A stretch of 64,000 bases of DNA. It comes from Chondrus crispus (taxonomy: Eukaryota; Rhodophyta; Florideophyceae; Gigartinales; Gigartinaceae). How positions within the stretch are numbered: the first letter of the stretch is position 1; each line of letters opens with the position of its first letter. The position numbers and the translations under genes were made by a program. Of this stretch, positions 9,842-18,625 are shown one piece after another. Where the stretch lies: positions 124,001-188,000 of the forward strand of contig NW_005179063.1 of assembly GCF_000350225.1 (NCBI RefSeq). The letters are read 5' to 3'. Under the pieces are notes generated by a model, which ran no database searches, was not told the origin of the DNA, and saw only the letters and a list, made by a program, of their open reading frames with translations.

Positions 9842-12800
9842 CGGTTACGTACACGCGGTCGCGTGAGCCGTCTCTTCCCCACGAACTAGACCCGACCCCG
9901 CGTGCTCGCCAAGGACACGGGGGGTATTGTCCGATAATACATCCCCCGCTACCGGAGGCGAACACGGGAGCTCCTGTAATGCCGATACAGGAGCGAGCGC
10001 ACGTCGAGGCCTCCGAAGGCCCGACGTTAGGAGCACAAGACACGGGGACAGCCGACGTCCCGGTGAGGCGTAACGAAGGCGACGGGGGCAACGACGACCG
10101 AAAAGATTCGGTCGACCCCCTGACTCCCGCGAGCCCAAGGTCGCCCGAGAAAGGTCCGTGTCGTACGGACTCGAGTAATCCGAGGGGCGTCACGGATCCG
10201 CAGACGCCCCAAGGAAGGGGGAGAAGGAAACGCAAGCGGGGCCAGCACCGAAATCGAAGGCCCCGGCGGAACGACCTCACCGATAAGGTCGCCCCGAAGG
10301 TTGTCGACGGCGTCGTTTGCCTTATGACGTCGAAGATCTACAACGTCCTCGGCTCGATAGCCACGGAGGAAAATGCATTTAAACCCCGTACGATCGCCGT
10401 TGATACGTGCTCGGGGTATAATCTGGTGAGGAAGGCCGACCTTCCCCCCGATTGGACGCGTTACGTCGTGCATGACGCACCTCTGCCACGACTGGCAGGC
10501 GCGAATAGCAACCCCCTCAAACTTTCGGCCGTCGTCCGCCTGGCCGTGCGGTTGAGGAACACGGTGTTCCGAATTCCGTTCGTAGTCGCGGACCGGCTCG
10601 CCGTGCCAGTCCTCCTCGGCACGGCCTTCATCGATATTCACGTGCAATGTATCGACATCGAAGCTCAACGAATGGAGCTACGCCAAGGCGGTTCTGTTGC
10701 CATCGTCGACGGAAAGGGGGAGTCGACTCCCCCTACCAGGCGACACGGACGACACACGGGTCGGCCGGACGTACGCGAGGAGGCCCCGCAAGCAATTCGA
10801 ATCGCCCGCTGGGTTACCATCCCCGCGATGTCACAAGCCCGTGTGCGTGTGACAACCGCGGGGAGGGGCCTCGTGTTCCTGGAGCCCAAGCCCTCACTCC
10901 AACACCGACATGGAGTGAGGCTGACGAATGGCGTCGCGGAGGTCCTACCGAATCAGACCTTCGACGTCATCGTCGCAAATTTCTCACGACGAGAAAGGCG
11001 GCTTCCGAAGCACACCGTCGTGGGATACGCGAAGCGCAACCCCCTCGCGATCCTCACTCCCGAACGTAAGGTCGCCGAGGGGATCGCGCACGCGCTACAC
11101 CTGACCGACGTGACCGATCCAGTCGGTGGGGTAGGAGTTGGCCGATCCAACTCCGACGATAAGACCACCGCCGGGGGCAGGGGAGTCGACCCGGACGAAC
11201 GGTCGCCTTTATGCCAACCGACGGCGAAGGGTACTGTACTCCCCCAGCAAAAGGATCCCGAAAATCCACCGATGGATTGGGAAAAAGAGATCGACTTGTC
11301 ATACATCGACGATGACAACCTCCGTGGCCACGTACTCGAGATGCTCCGTAAGCACTCGAGTCTGTGGAGCGGTGCGCTTGGAACGATCCAAGCCACGGAG
11401 CACCGCATTCCCCTCGAACCGGGAACGAAACCGATTCGTTCCATGCCCTATCGGAAGGGCCCGGCCATGCGCGAAATGGTCGCGAAGGAGGTCAGCAAGA
11501 TGTTGAACGCAGGGGTTATCGAACCCGCGAGCACCGAGTGGGCGTCTCCCGTGGTGCTCGTACCGAAGAAGGACGGCTCTCTTCGGTTTTGCGTGGACTA
11601 CCGGCGTCTCAACGCGAAGACGGCAGCGGATTCGTATCCACTGCCACGGATGAACGACTGCATCGACTCGTTAGGAGATGCAGCCGTCTTCACCACGTTG
11701 GACTGCAATTCCGGTTATTGGCAGATCCCGGTCGCTCCAGAAGACCGGGATAAGACCACGTTTACGACGCACATGGGCACGTTTCGCCACTTGCGCATGC
11801 CGTTTGGACTCAAAGGGGCACCGGCCACCTTCCAACGTGCGCTCGACATAATACTCTCCGGAGTCCGCTGGCAAATATGCCTCGTCTATCTCGACGACGT
11901 GATCGTGTTCTCCCGTACGCACGGAGAACACGCGAGGCATCTCGATACCGTCTTGAGCTTACTGCGGAGTTCCGGTATCTCCCTTAAGCTCAAGAAGTGC
12001 AGCTTCTTCCGATCGAAGGTGCACTACCTGGGGCACGTCATCTCCCCAGGCAAGCTGAGCGTGGCCGATACGGCGGCCGACGCTTTCAAGACGTTCACGT
12101 TCCCAAGGACGTTGACGCAAGTGCGCTCGTTCCTCGGGGCGTGTAACGTATACCGCCGATTCGTTAAGGGGTTTGCTAAGATTGCGCGTCCTCTGACCGA
12201 CATGACGCGCAAGGATTCGGATCCCGATTTCTATAACCCCACGGAGCTGCAACTTCAGGCGTTCGAGAACCTTAAGAAGTGCATGATCGCTCCGCCGATC
12301 CTCGCGTTGCCCCGGCACGGCCGTCCGTACATGATAGACACCGACGCGAGTGCCTACCAACTCGGCTGCACCTTACTTCAGGAGCACGAAGAGCCGAACG
12401 ACTGGCGCCCCGTGGGGTATTGGTGGTACTCACTGTCCGATAGTGAGCGCAACTACAGCGCTACCGAACGCGAGTGCTTCGCCGTAGTGTGGGCCGTCCG
12501 CACACTACGGCCGTACGTAGAAGGCACGAAGTTCACCGTACGGACGGACCATGACGCCCTTCGATGGCTCATGTCCCTCACGGAGAGTTCCGGAAGACTC
12601 ACCCGGTGGCGGCTACGTCTGGCTGAATACGATTTCACCATTCAGTACCGCCCCGGACGCGTGCATCAGGTGCCCGATGCCCTGTCACGACTCTTGTCGC
12701 CGAAGGTCGCCGATGGCCTTCGCTCCACCGTCGAGGTGGATGACGACATCCCCACTTTCGACGGGGGCACGACAGTTCGAGACGTATCGAACGAGCTCGC

Positions 12801-14559
12801 AGACCACTCTTGTACCGCTAGTTGTGATCATCAGGCCGTCCATGTCTTCGTAACGACACGTAACCAAGCCGAAGCCCGAACAAGGTCGCGCGCACGGACG
12901 CGCGACGAACCGGGGGGCGACGACGAAGCCCCCGCTCTCCAAGGACTCAATTCGTTTTGGGAGGAGAACGAAGAGTTCGACGCCGCCGACATCCAGCGCG
13001 CCGAAGACCCCGAGGCTGGCGTGCTCGATGCCCGGGTCGCTACACCGCAGGACGACCTTCCGGCCCCTCTTACGATAGAGGAGATAGTCGAGGAGCAACG
13101 CGTGGATGACTTCTGCCAAACCGTTTTGGCACGACCGTCAGAGTCCCGGGACTCCGCGTTCTTCGAGGACCACCAAGGGGTGCTCAAACGGAGACACCCC
13201 TTCGACCCTGATATCGTTCAGGTGGTGGTACCTCGGACGCTTCGCGCCAGGCTCCTTCGCCTGTGCCACAACCCGGCCATCGCGGGGCACCCGGGCCAGA
13301 ACCGTATGTACTACGCACTTCGACGCGAGTACTACTGGCCCCACCTGGCTGCAGACGTAGCAGCCACGGTGCGAGGGTGTCGAACCTGCGCGATGAACCG
13401 AGTCAAGCTGAGGAAACATCTCAACCGATTGAGGTTGTTTCCAGCTACGAGGCCCCTCGAGAGCCTCGCAATCGACATCTTGGGGCCGCTCCCCAAGACG
13501 AAGACAGGAAAACGATTCCTGCTCGTGATTACGGACCGCTTCAGTAAGCTGACGCAAGTTGTTGCGCTCCGCAAGATAACCGCATACACCGTGGCGGTTG
13601 CGTTCTGCGAATCGTGGGTGTTTAAGTACGGCGTCCCGCGCACGTTGCTGTCCGATAACGGACCGCAGTTTAACGCCAAGTTCTTCCACAGCACGTGCCG
13701 CGTTCAGGGGATAACGAATTTGTACACTTCGGCGTACCATCCCCAGACGAACGGGCAAGTCGAGCGATATAACCGAACAATCGCCTCGATGCTGCGGAAC
13801 TACGTGGGTGAACACCAGGACGACTGGGATGTGTACGTGGGGCCGCTTACGTACGCGTACAACTCCCACGTACATCGCACCACACGCACCACGCCGTTTG
13901 AGCTCGTGCTCAGCAGACCACCGCCGGAGTTCTCTCTCCGACGGGCGGACGGCGACGCGCCCCCTTCCGATAGGGGGAACCCACGTGCCGAGTTCCTCAA
14001 GACCTTGGACTCGACTATCCAAAAGGCCTACGGGAGCCTGCGTCGGACGCAGGCTCGCTACAAGCGCGACTTCAATAAGCGCATACGACGTATTAATTCC
14101 GGGCTCCGTCCCGGAGAATACGTATATCTCAACCCCACCGATGGGGCTAAGACGTCGAACAAGCTCGCCTCGCTCGCTGTCGGACCCTACTGCGTGCTCG
14201 CCAATGACCGCCGAACCATCATGATCGATCGTGATGGGGTCACCGAGCGAGTCTCCGCCGACCGCTGCGTGTACGCGCCGTCTTCGATAGACGCGCCACG
14301 AGCAAGTACGACGACCCCACGGGACCTCGCCGATAAGGTCACCGCGGGAACGCAGTATGCCGTCGAACGGCTACTGAGACATCGAGTCATGGGAGACGGA
14401 ACTACGGAGTTCCTCATCAAGTGGGCGGATTACGACACACCCACTTGGACTGCGCGGACTCATGTCCCGGAGGAGTTGGTGTCTCGTTACGCCCAACGCC
14501 TCCGGAGACGTACCGGCAGAGACCTCACCCAAACCGTGAACGCGGACGTTCACGCTTAA
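9838..14559 (+). CDS. pol: Ty3/gypsy Pol polyprotein with C-terminal chromodomain, intact
   Basis: One open frame of 1573 codons that would copy the element RNA and integrate the cDNA. In order: a Pro/Glu-rich linker (1 to about 180); aspartic protease with DTCSG at D189; reverse transcriptase with YLDD at 684-687; RNase H with its first Asp in IDTDAS (about 833-838) and a later DHD at 904-906; integrase zinc region (about 1140-1185); integrase catalytic D1213, D1273 and E1309, spaced as DD35E; a GPY segment near 1460; and a chromodomain (about 1500-1555, WADYDTPTW) that in related chromoviruses can direct integration to marked chromatin. It overlaps the gag stop by ATGA and lies in the -1 frame relative to gag. 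The stop falls inside a conserved hairpin and polypurine box. No lesion was seen. Confidence 0.97.
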   Translation: MTVTYTRSREPSLPHELDPTPRARQGHGGYCPIIHPPLPEANTGAPVMPIQERAHVEASEGPTLGAQDTGTADVPVRRNEGDGGNDDRKDSVDPLTPASPRSPEKGPCRTDSSNPRGVTDPQTPQGRGRRKRKRGQHRNRRPRRNDLTDKVAPKVVDGVVCLMTSKIYNVLGSIATEENAFKPRTIAVDTCSGYNLVRKADLPPDWTRYVVHDAPLPRLAGANSNPLKLSAVVRLAVRLRNTVFRIPFVVADRLAVPVLLGTAFIDIHVQCIDIEAQRMELRQGGSVAIVDGKGESTPPTRRHGRHTGRPDVREEAPQAIRIARWVTIPAMSQARVRVTTAGRGLVFLEPKPSLQHRHGVRLTNGVAEVLPNQTFDVIVANFSRRERRLPKHTVVGYAKRNPLAILTPERKVAEGIAHALHLTDVTDPVGGVGVGRSNSDDKTTAGGRGVDPDERSPLCQPTAKGTVLPQQKDPENPPMDWEKEIDLSYIDDDNLRGHVLEMLRKHSSLWSGALGTIQATEHRIPLEPGTKPIRSMPYRKGPAMREMVAKEVSKMLNAGVIEPASTEWASPVVLVPKKDGSLRFCVDYRRLNAKTAADSYPLPRMNDCIDSLGDAAVFTTLDCNSGYWQIPVAPEDRDKTTFTTHMGTFRHLRMPFGLKGAPATFQRALDIILSGVRWQICLVYLDDVIVFSRTHGEHARHLDTVLSLLRSSGISLKLKKCSFFRSKVHYLGHVISPGKLSVADTAADAFKTFTFPRTLTQVRSFLGACNVYRRFVKGFAKIARPLTDMTRKDSDPDFYNPTELQLQAFENLKKCMIAPPILALPRHGRPYMIDTDASAYQLGCTLLQEHEEPNDWRPVGYWWYSLSDSERNYSATERECFAVVWAVRTLRPYVEGTKFTVRTDHDALRWLMSLTESSGRLTRWRLRLAEYDFTIQYRPGRVHQVPDALSRLLSPKVADGLRSTVEVDDDIPTFDGGTTVRDVSNELADHSCTASCDHQAVHVFVTTRNQAEARTRSRARTRDEPGGDDEAPALQGLNSFWEENEEFDAADIQRAEDPEAGVLDARVATPQDDLPAPLTIEEIVEEQRVDDFCQTVLARPSESRDSAFFEDHQGVLKRRHPFDPDIVQVVVPRTLRARLLRLCHNPAIAGHPGQNRMYYALRREYYWPHLAADVAATVRGCRTCAMNRVKLRKHLNRLRLFPATRPLESLAIDILGPLPKTKTGKRFLLVITDRFSKLTQVVALRKITAYTVAVAFCESWVFKYGVPRTLLSDNGPQFNAKFFHSTCRVQGITNLYTSAYHPQTNGQVERYNRTIASMLRNYVGEHQDDWDVYVGPLTYAYNSHVHRTTRTTPFELVLSRPPPEFSLRRADGDAPPSDRGNPRAEFLKTLDSTIQKAYGSLRRTQARYKRDFNKRIRRINSGLRPGEYVYLNPTDGAKTSNKLASLAVGPYCVLANDRRTIMIDRDGVTERVSADRCVYAPSSIDAPRASTTTPRDLADKVTAGTQYAVERLLRHRVMGDGTTEFLIKWADYDTPTWTARTHVPEELVSRYAQRLRRRTGRDLTQTVNADVHA

Positions 14560-14570
14560 GGGGGGGGCCC
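14536..14570 (+). other. First polypurine box, directly after A2 pol
   Basis: A palindrome (GTGAACG, four bases, CGTTCAC) overlaps the last pol codons and is followed by AAGGGGGGGG. The same kind of box lies at 21318-21351 against the 3' LTR, and a partial one at 17950-17970. Equivalents are at 378-411 in A1 and at 37435-37469 and 30643-30677 in gypsy B. In a standard element the polypurine tract touches the LTR; here the first copy is 6.8 kb from it. Confidence 0.85.
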
Positions 14571-14762
14571 TCAACCGCTCCTTCGCGGATTAACCGCAGC
14601 CTGCACGAACAGACTAAAAGTGGAAGCGAAGGAAGTCGTCGGACCCTATCGGAGTGTCACAGCCGGGGACGCGTTCAAGTCAAGTCGTCTAGACTTCTCG
14701 GACGTCAAGAACGCGAAACATAAGAACAGGACTGTACGACCTGCCTGAAAAAAATGTTGGGC

Positions 14763-14787
14763 CCTCGTAATGACCGACATTACGAGG
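14763..14787 (+). other. Conserved hairpin after pol, copy in A2
   Basis: CCTCGTAATG, loop ACCGA, CATTACGAGG. It is identical in A1 (160-184, reversed) and changed but still paired in gypsy B (37281-37305). Confidence 0.65.
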
Positions 14788-15246
14788 ACCGCAAAACCCC
14801 GTTCGGATCGGAAAAGTCGAACGACCCCCCCCTGAACAGGATTGCCGGACGATCCGTTAAGCCCAGCAACCACGGCGAGGAGGGGCGCCTGAAGAACGAG
14901 GCGATCAGCGATGGAATCACGAGAGCCGTCGGTGGGCAGAATAGGCGACCAGAATGCTCGTCGCTTGTGTCTCGGAATGCCCGAGAAGGTTCAGGCTCAC
15001 TTCAAGGCCTCAGTCCGCATCAGGGTCCGATAACCCGACGGACGACGTGGTCATGACCCTATCGATAGGGGTCGTGAGCGAGGAAACGCGCAAAAGGCGT
15101 TTTCAGATGAGCAGGCGAGTGAGGCTGCGTTCGCCTCAACAGTCGCTTGGATAGTTAAGGAAGGGGCGGAAGCGCGAGAACAACTCGGTCGGAGGGGCAC
15201 CAATATATGCGCACGGACGCGAGACACTTCAAAACCGCTGCCGAGA

Positions 15247-15279
15247 CATGCCCCGTAATAAGGAAAATTACGGGGCATG
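15247..15279. other. 13-bp inverted repeat in A2 accessory region
   Basis: CATGCCCCGTAAT and ATTACGGGGCATG are exact inverted arms around a 7-base loop. No other copy was found in the window. It could be an RNA hairpin or a protein-binding palindrome. Confidence 0.5.
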
Positions 15280-17938
15280 AGAACGTTACACGTGAGCGAC
15301 GCCGGAGGTGCGCGCCATGCACCAACACCGATTGCACCATCACCAAATCACTGCCGCCACCATACCCCGAAAATAACGAAAAAAATTAATGGGGAAAAAT
15401 TACACCAGCACGTGCCCTGCGTGTATGGGTACTGTACGCCATGCCACAAGCAAAAGCGGAACCGGATGGCGCTGCCAGAGAGTACAATGAATACCCGCGT
15501 GAAGGAACACACGTCCACCCCCTGACCGGGAAGGGATGCGGGCGTGAGTATGCATCGTACGCCCGCGGCAAGCGGGTGCCTCGAAATCCGGACGCGCAGA
15601 CCAGTCCGTCTTCGGCCACAGACTCGCTCTGCGACGAAAATCGACTCGCTGACTTAGGGAACTGCCTGTGGCTTGCCCGTGACAGACGACAGGCGAAGGG
15701 GAGAGGTGGACACCTCAATGGGGAAATCGGCAAGCGGGGGACAACCATAGGGAGGACCTAATAACGGACGTACCGGTATCACCTCGCCACAAAGGAGGCG
15801 TCCCGGAGCGCAGGAGAGGAATCACGCAAGGGACGCCAGGGGATTCGCTTGAGAGACACGCAGGACCAAGCGCTTCCCTACCGAAAGGGAGGCGACCGTC
15901 GCAGACAGGTGCGTGAGCTTGCACACCGACGTTCACGAAGGCGTCGTGAGCTCTCCGGTGAGGAGAGACAGCCTTTCGTGACGATGCCTCTTGTTCCGGG
16001 TCCGGTGGATACGAAGGCTGCCCAGCTTGTACGACTTGTTGCGCGGGAACCTATCTCAAGAATTCTCGATCCGATTGAGCAAGACAACGCCAAGCCTTCC
16101 GATCGGCTTTTCCCCTGTAACTAACCCCTTGCGCGCACGGCCGACGGGGCAGACCATGGCGACCATCGCGCGTATACGATTGTGAAGCAAGCGCGCTGAG
16201 AACGCACCACCACGCGACGTGCGCACATCCTGCCTTACGGTACTGTCTGATGTTCCTGTTTTTCCGCGAGCGCGTACGCAGAGACCAAGGGAAGCGCTCA
16301 CAGCGCTCGCCCACAGCGCCGACTGAAGGAGCGACGGCGCGGCCCAAGGCGAGACGAAATGTGGCGCTTGCCAGGGCCTCTACGAGACAAGACGCCCCGA
16401 CTCGTCGCACGTGACGTTGTGCCTCGCGAGGAGCAGGTGCACCGCCCAATAACACGGATTGTACCTGGTGCACACATGAACATGCTCCAGATGACGCTGA
16501 CGTCCCCTCGTGGCCGACTGAGTGGGCAGACGGCGAAATGAAATGGCGGAGAAGGACGACGTTAAGCTTGTAAATTGACGAGCGGCAAAAGCGTGCCTCA
16601 AGTCGCCCGATCGTCTCTCCCCCTTTAACTCTCTCGGCTTACCGCCGACTACACGCGGATTGATGGACCAACCCCAGTCGCCCTCCCAGGACCGAAAAAG
16701 GACGGATGGGCACAGCCGACGAGAGGAGGGACACGGACAAGCACTGTGCGCCCCACTGCGGCCAAGGCCCCTTGATATCTACTAACGGAGACGACCCCTG
16801 AGGGCGTTAACGATGTCGCCGTGCTCGACAGCGACAACGCGCCCATGTGCAAGGCCGCACGAGGAGGGGAAATCGGCGCTATCGGACGCGCCGGTGGCGG
16901 GGGAGTATGCATCATGCTGTGTGCGACGACCGTCATCCTCAAAATGTTGTTGGCCTCGCCGTTTGGATTGGACACTGTGTCGTTGGTATGCTCATCGAAT
17001 GGAATTACACGAAATGCGCTGTGGTAGTGCTGCAATTGAGGTGGAATGAAAAAAGATGGGAGTGAGTACAGTCGCATACTGTGGGTAATGGGTTGGAAAA
17101 TGCGGGGGCTGAGGATGAGAGGGGCATTGCGCCCTCACTGGTGGCACGCAGCGTGACGGGTACGGACGCTCGCGCCGGCCTCGACCCATCGACGGAATTA
17201 AATCGGACACCCACTCCATCGAGGCGATACTCCGCACGAGCGACAGCCCATGGCATTGTCTCCCCCGCCTTGCGAGAGCTCATCGGCCTTTACATAAGGG
17301 GCTCGGAGACGGGTTGACCGTCTACCAACAGTACGAATAAGGAGTACCCCCCCACCTCGGACGCACTGTGCGCGCATCAGGGGTGAGGCTCCTGTGCCAA
17401 ATAGAGGTCGGGTTGAGGGAACAGACGGGCTTCCGTCAATTCGAGGCAGATTGCCGCGACCAGCGCAGAGAGCCGGTTCCAAGCGCCCCTCGACTGGCGA
17501 ACGTGAATCTAACTCCAGTAATGACACCCGCGCGCGTGACAACAACCGCCCGCGTCGTCGCGCGCTGTCACCGGTAGGCAACGCGATGGATAGGAAGAGA
17601 GGGTGAACAGAGGGGAATCGCCTGACGCTGCCGAACGGTTGTTTCGTGCACGTGGCGCACCGGAACTGCAGGGAGTACCAGACGATGACGGAAAACCACC
17701 TGGGAAGCTGCATCCGTCGACGGCGACGTGGCCTCGCAAAACTGGCGGGGCGCGGGGTGAAAAAATGGAAGGCGACGGGAACCAGAGTGTCGAGACAGAG
17801 AGGGAGACGCGGAGGACGGTTCGTGTCGAGGACCAGTCATGTCCCCGACAAGCAACGACTTCGTGTCAGGGAGGAGGACTACGAAGGGGGAGAAATGGCG
17901 CAACAAGGGCGCCCGCGCATCGCAAATAGGGTCGGATC

Positions 17939-18132
17939 GACAAGCACCCGTGGACGCGGACGTCCCCCCCCTGGTGCTGTATTTTAGATTAGATCAACTC
18001 AGAATCGGATCGGTTACTGTAGGGCTCGATGCCCTACAGTACCATCACGTGTACCCCCGAGTACAGGGCGCACGTGTACACGTGTACGCGCGGGACCGAA
18101 GAGCGCACACACACGTGTACTGTCAGCCCCAA
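17939..18132 (+). repeat. Relic of an element 3' terminus (polypurine-box flank plus truncated LTR start)
   Basis: 17939-17965 repeats the sequence that abuts the polypurine box at 21308-21334 (CAAGCACCCGTGGA, then GCGGACGTCC). From about 17966 the sequence follows the start of the 5' LTR of A1 read on its own strand (23817 downward), including the TACTGTAG palindrome, and stops at about 18132. So an old 3' end of a related element is buried in the middle of the accessory region. Confidence 0.8.
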
Positions 18133-18625
18133 TTAGAACTTTTTGTCGCTAATCACGGCGCGTGCCATGATTTAATTTTGGGAAGATTTCTTCCTCAGAC
18201 GACAGCGCACCAATCAGGAACCGTGCTCTGATTTTTTGGCAGAAATTGTTTTCGCGGGAAATTATGACAATTTTTGGGATGATTTTCTGATTGCGCGGGG
18301 GACGATCAGGATAAGGATTGTCGTCGCGCGTCGTTGCCCGCCGCGCCCTCGCCATCGGTGGCGAGGGCCGGCAAGTCTACAGTACGACGCGCAACGGACC
18401 CCACGCCTCCCGTTGCTCTACGAAGAGAGCCATGTTCGAACAGCATGAAAGGACGCGGGGTGGGACGTCAACAAATCCGAGACCCGCCCCCGTATTTTTC
18501 TTGTCCAGACCAGGGACGAGGCCTTCCGCGAGCGTAGGAGAAAGACACGCGAGGAATTGCCTTACGGGCTTTACGGGAAAGGAAATGACTAGGGATGTCG
18601 AGAGCCGATCGCTATGCTTGCACGC
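18133..18625. other. Spacer between LTR relic and antisense ORF
   Basis: No gene recognised. It contains a perfect hairpin at 18345-18368 (GCCCTCGCCA, TCGG, TGGCGAGGGC). A close relative of this motif forms the core of the 66-bp tandem repeat at 30799-30996 in gypsy B. Confidence 0.55.

Larger units (their letters stand above)
14571..17938 (+). other. A2 accessory region, first part; no recognisable gene
   Basis: About 3.4 kb between the first polypurine box and an LTR relic. Several short open frames exist on both strands, but none has a recognised motif or a homologue elsewhere in the window. Two strong hairpins (14763-14787 and 15247-15279) are the only clear structure. The first 385 bp are conserved in A1 and, more loosely, in gypsy B. 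Confidence 0.6.

Noticed and set aside
15849..17929. Several 60-170-codon ORFs in the first part of the A2 accessory region
   Set aside because: No motif, no homologue elsewhere in the window, and overlapping frames on both strands.
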